From Lachnospiraceae bacterium (GTDB lineage: Bacteria > Bacillota > Clostridia > Lachnospirales > Lachnospiraceae): DNA of 6,645 nt. Of this stretch, positions 5,954-6,645 are shown piece after piece. Below the pieces are notes generated by a model. That model made no database searches, was not told the DNA's origin, and saw nothing but the letters and a program-made list of their open reading frames with translations. The stretch's first letter is position 1, and each line of letters begins with the position of its first letter. The translations under genes were made by a program, and so were the position numbers. The stretch covers positions 1 through 6,645 of the forward strand of contig JAAVYC010000064.1 in the NCBI GenBank assembly GCA_022790905.1. Reading direction: 5' to 3'.

Positions 5954-6008
5954 AAAAAAGCACTCGTATGCACATCTTCTAAGACCTAACGATGTGTAAC
6001 GAATGCTT
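5954..6008 (-). terminator. Intrinsic terminator in the pnuC leader (attenuator)
   Basis: In the transcript, AAGCAUUCGU (6008-5999) pairs along all ten positions with ACGAGUGCUU (5967-5958), with one G-U pair. After a small internal loop, CACAUC (5996-5991) pairs with GAUGUG (5976-5971) around a 14-nt loop. A run of six U (5959-5954) covers the end of the stem and what follows. It lies 37 nt before the pnuC start codon, so it would stop transcription before the gene. Its 5' arm overlaps the hairpin at 6002-6015, the usual layout of a regulated attenuator. Confidence 0.78.
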
Positions 6009-6033
6009 GCGCATTTTCTACCCGGTGGCAGAA
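6002..6033 (-). ncRNA. Tandem hairpins in the pnuC leader: candidate riboswitch / anti-terminator
   Basis: Two hairpins abut with no spacer. The first has a 7-bp stem UUCUGCC / GGUAGAA with loop ACCG (6033-6016). The second is AAUGC-GCAA-GCAUU, a 5-bp stem with a GNRA-type tetraloop (6015-6002). The second uses the same bases as the 5' arm of the terminator (6008-5999), so the two folds exclude each other. It sits between the predicted start point (about 6044) and the terminator. It does not match the TPP, FMN, SAM, ZTP, THF or T-box motifs as I recall them. I cannot rule out an NMN/NAD-II (pnuC motif) element. Confidence 0.55.
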
Positions 6034-6050
6034 CCATTATTTTTTTAATC

Positions 6051-6079
6051 ATATTATGACACTTTCGGTAAAAAGTCAA
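6051..6079 (-). promoter_or_regulatory. Promoter of pnuC, overlapping the EamA stop codon
   Basis: On the minus strand TTGACT (6074-6079) and TAATAT (6051-6056) are separated by exactly 17 bp. Each hexamer differs little from consensus. The -35 box contains the TGA stop codon of the EamA gene (6076-6078). The predicted start near 6044 yields a leader of about 128 nt holding the attenuator. Confidence 0.78.
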
Positions 6080-6645
6080 CTATCTCTTATCTGTCTTTTC
6101 TTAAAACTAAATTTTATTTCTGATAAAAACAGTCCTGCCATAGTTAACACCGTTCCTATAATAGTAGAAATTGTGATCTGTTCTCTCAGTATCAGAATCG
6201 AAGCTGCAACTGTTATAACGGGCACTAAATAGATATAGATACTTGTCTTTACGGCCCCTAAACGTTTTACTGCAAAATTCCATGTTACAAAACAAAGTGC
6301 CGATGCCCCAAGTCCTAAAAAAAGCAGATTGAGCAGATGTATCCTATTCGTAAATTTGGCAAGTTCCCATCTAAAATCGAAGAAAAACAAAGTCGGCAGC
6401 ATAAAAAGAATTCCATATGCAAAGATTCGCCGAGTTGTCAGAATCGTGGAAAATCCAAAATTGCTGATTTTCTTTGTCAAAACCGAATATACTGCCCACA
6501 CGAATGCCGCGATCACGGCCAACAGATCGCCGATCGGCTTAAATTCAAATTTGGAATTCCCAAAACTGATCAGACAGATCCCCGCCATTGCAAGCGCAAA
6601 ACCCACAAAAAAGGAAACCGACAATTTTTCTGCTTTTTTTGATAT
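6076..6645 (-). CDS. EamA-family (drug/metabolite transporter superfamily) permease, C-terminal part
   Basis: The last 189 residues of a transporter that enters from the right edge; full family members are about 280-310 residues with ten membrane helices in two EamA repeats. Visible here are the end of the first repeat (SFFVGFALAMAGICLISFG) and the whole second repeat. The latter includes LLAVIAAFVWAVYSVLTKK, the helix ending GASALCFVTWNFAVKRLGA, the strongly EamA-like IYLVPVITVAASILILREQ, and the final helix TIIGTVLTMAGLFLS. The tail is Lys/Arg-rich (KKRQIRDS), fitting a cytosolic end. Substrates of this family (amino acids, metabolites, drugs) cannot be told from sequence. Because pnuC starts from a promoter overlapping this stop, functional linkage to pnuC is uncertain. 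Confidence 0.9.
   Translation of the reverse strand: MSKKAEKLSVSFFVGFALAMAGICLISFGNSKFEFKPIGDLLAVIAAFVWAVYSVLTKKISNFGFSTILTTRRIFAYGILFMLPTLFFFDFRWELAKFTNRIHLLNLLFLGLGASALCFVTWNFAVKRLGAVKTSIYIYLVPVITVAASILILREQITISTIIGTVLTMAGLFLSEIKFSFKKRQIRDS

Noticed and set aside
5917..6034. Leader reading frames: a GTG start for pnuC at 5973, and an ATG in the leader (MVLPPGRKC...) as a leader peptide
   Set aside because: The GTG sits inside the terminator hairpin with no ribosome site. The leader ATG also lacks one, its frame runs without a stop into pnuC, and there is no run of repeated regulatory codons.
5997..6035. T-box, preQ1, ZTP or TPP riboswitch in the pnuC leader
   Set aside because: Fragments such as GGUUC...CACC and CCACCGGG recall these classes, but the remaining conserved blocks (T-box GGGTGG, preQ1 A-rich tail, TPP CTGAGA) are missing.
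6337..6642. Plus-strand open frame opposite the EamA gene, and similar frames opposite the vWA and amidase genes (2541-2879, 3471-3782, 4209-4463, 4607-5065)
   Set aside because: All lie antisense to clearly recognisable proteins, have low-complexity or unnatural composition and lack ribosome binding sites.

Overview
The window looks like a low-GC Gram-positive anaerobe of the clostridial (probably Lachnospiraceae) type. The DNA is AT-rich, genes have strong GGAGG-like ribosome binding sites, there is a clostridial-type 2[4Fe-4S] ferredoxin, and no sign of aerobic respiration. The genus cannot be fixed from this sequence alone. No tRNA, rRNA, CRISPR array, insertion sequence or prophage gene is visible.

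Layout. (1) Positions 1-264, minus strand: the first 88 codons of an iron-containing alcohol/glycerol dehydrogenase, running off the left edge. (2) Positions 265-591: a gene-free divergent regulatory region. It carries a near-perfect sigma-A promoter for the dehydrogenase and two copies of a CRP/FNR-like 15-bp palindrome facing the next operon. (3) Positions 592-1737, plus strand: a redox cluster of a small ferredoxin, a NapH/CcoG-like membrane Fe-S protein whose start overlaps the ferredoxin stop, and a thioredoxin. A third copy of the 15-bp palindrome lies inside the last codons of the membrane protein, just ahead of a second promoter that serves the thioredoxin. (4) Positions 1758-1797: a hairpin terminator facing the minus-strand genes. 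(5) Positions 1823-5113, minus strand: a two-gene cell-envelope operon, made of a membrane-anchored FN3-amidase (upstream) and a zinc-ribbon/TM/coiled-coil/vWA/TcaA-like-C-terminus protein (downstream). (6) Positions 5218-5916, minus strand: pnuC, preceded by a leader of about 128 nt that looks like a transcription attenuator (stacked hairpins, then an overlapping intrinsic terminator). (7) Positions 6076-6645, minus strand: the C-terminal half of an EamA/DMT transporter running off the right edge.

How the parts may work together (inference). The ferredoxin and membrane Fe-S protein form a translationally coupled electron-transfer pair. The thioredoxin appears to share their CRP/FNR-type activator, which would make these genes a small redox- or stress-responsive regulon. 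The amidase and vWA protein would both be anchored with their main domains outside the membrane, suggesting a joint role in wall remodelling or sensing. The most notable non-coding signals are the repeated palindrome with class II-like promoter spacing and the pnuC leader, which may be a riboswitch of a class I cannot name.
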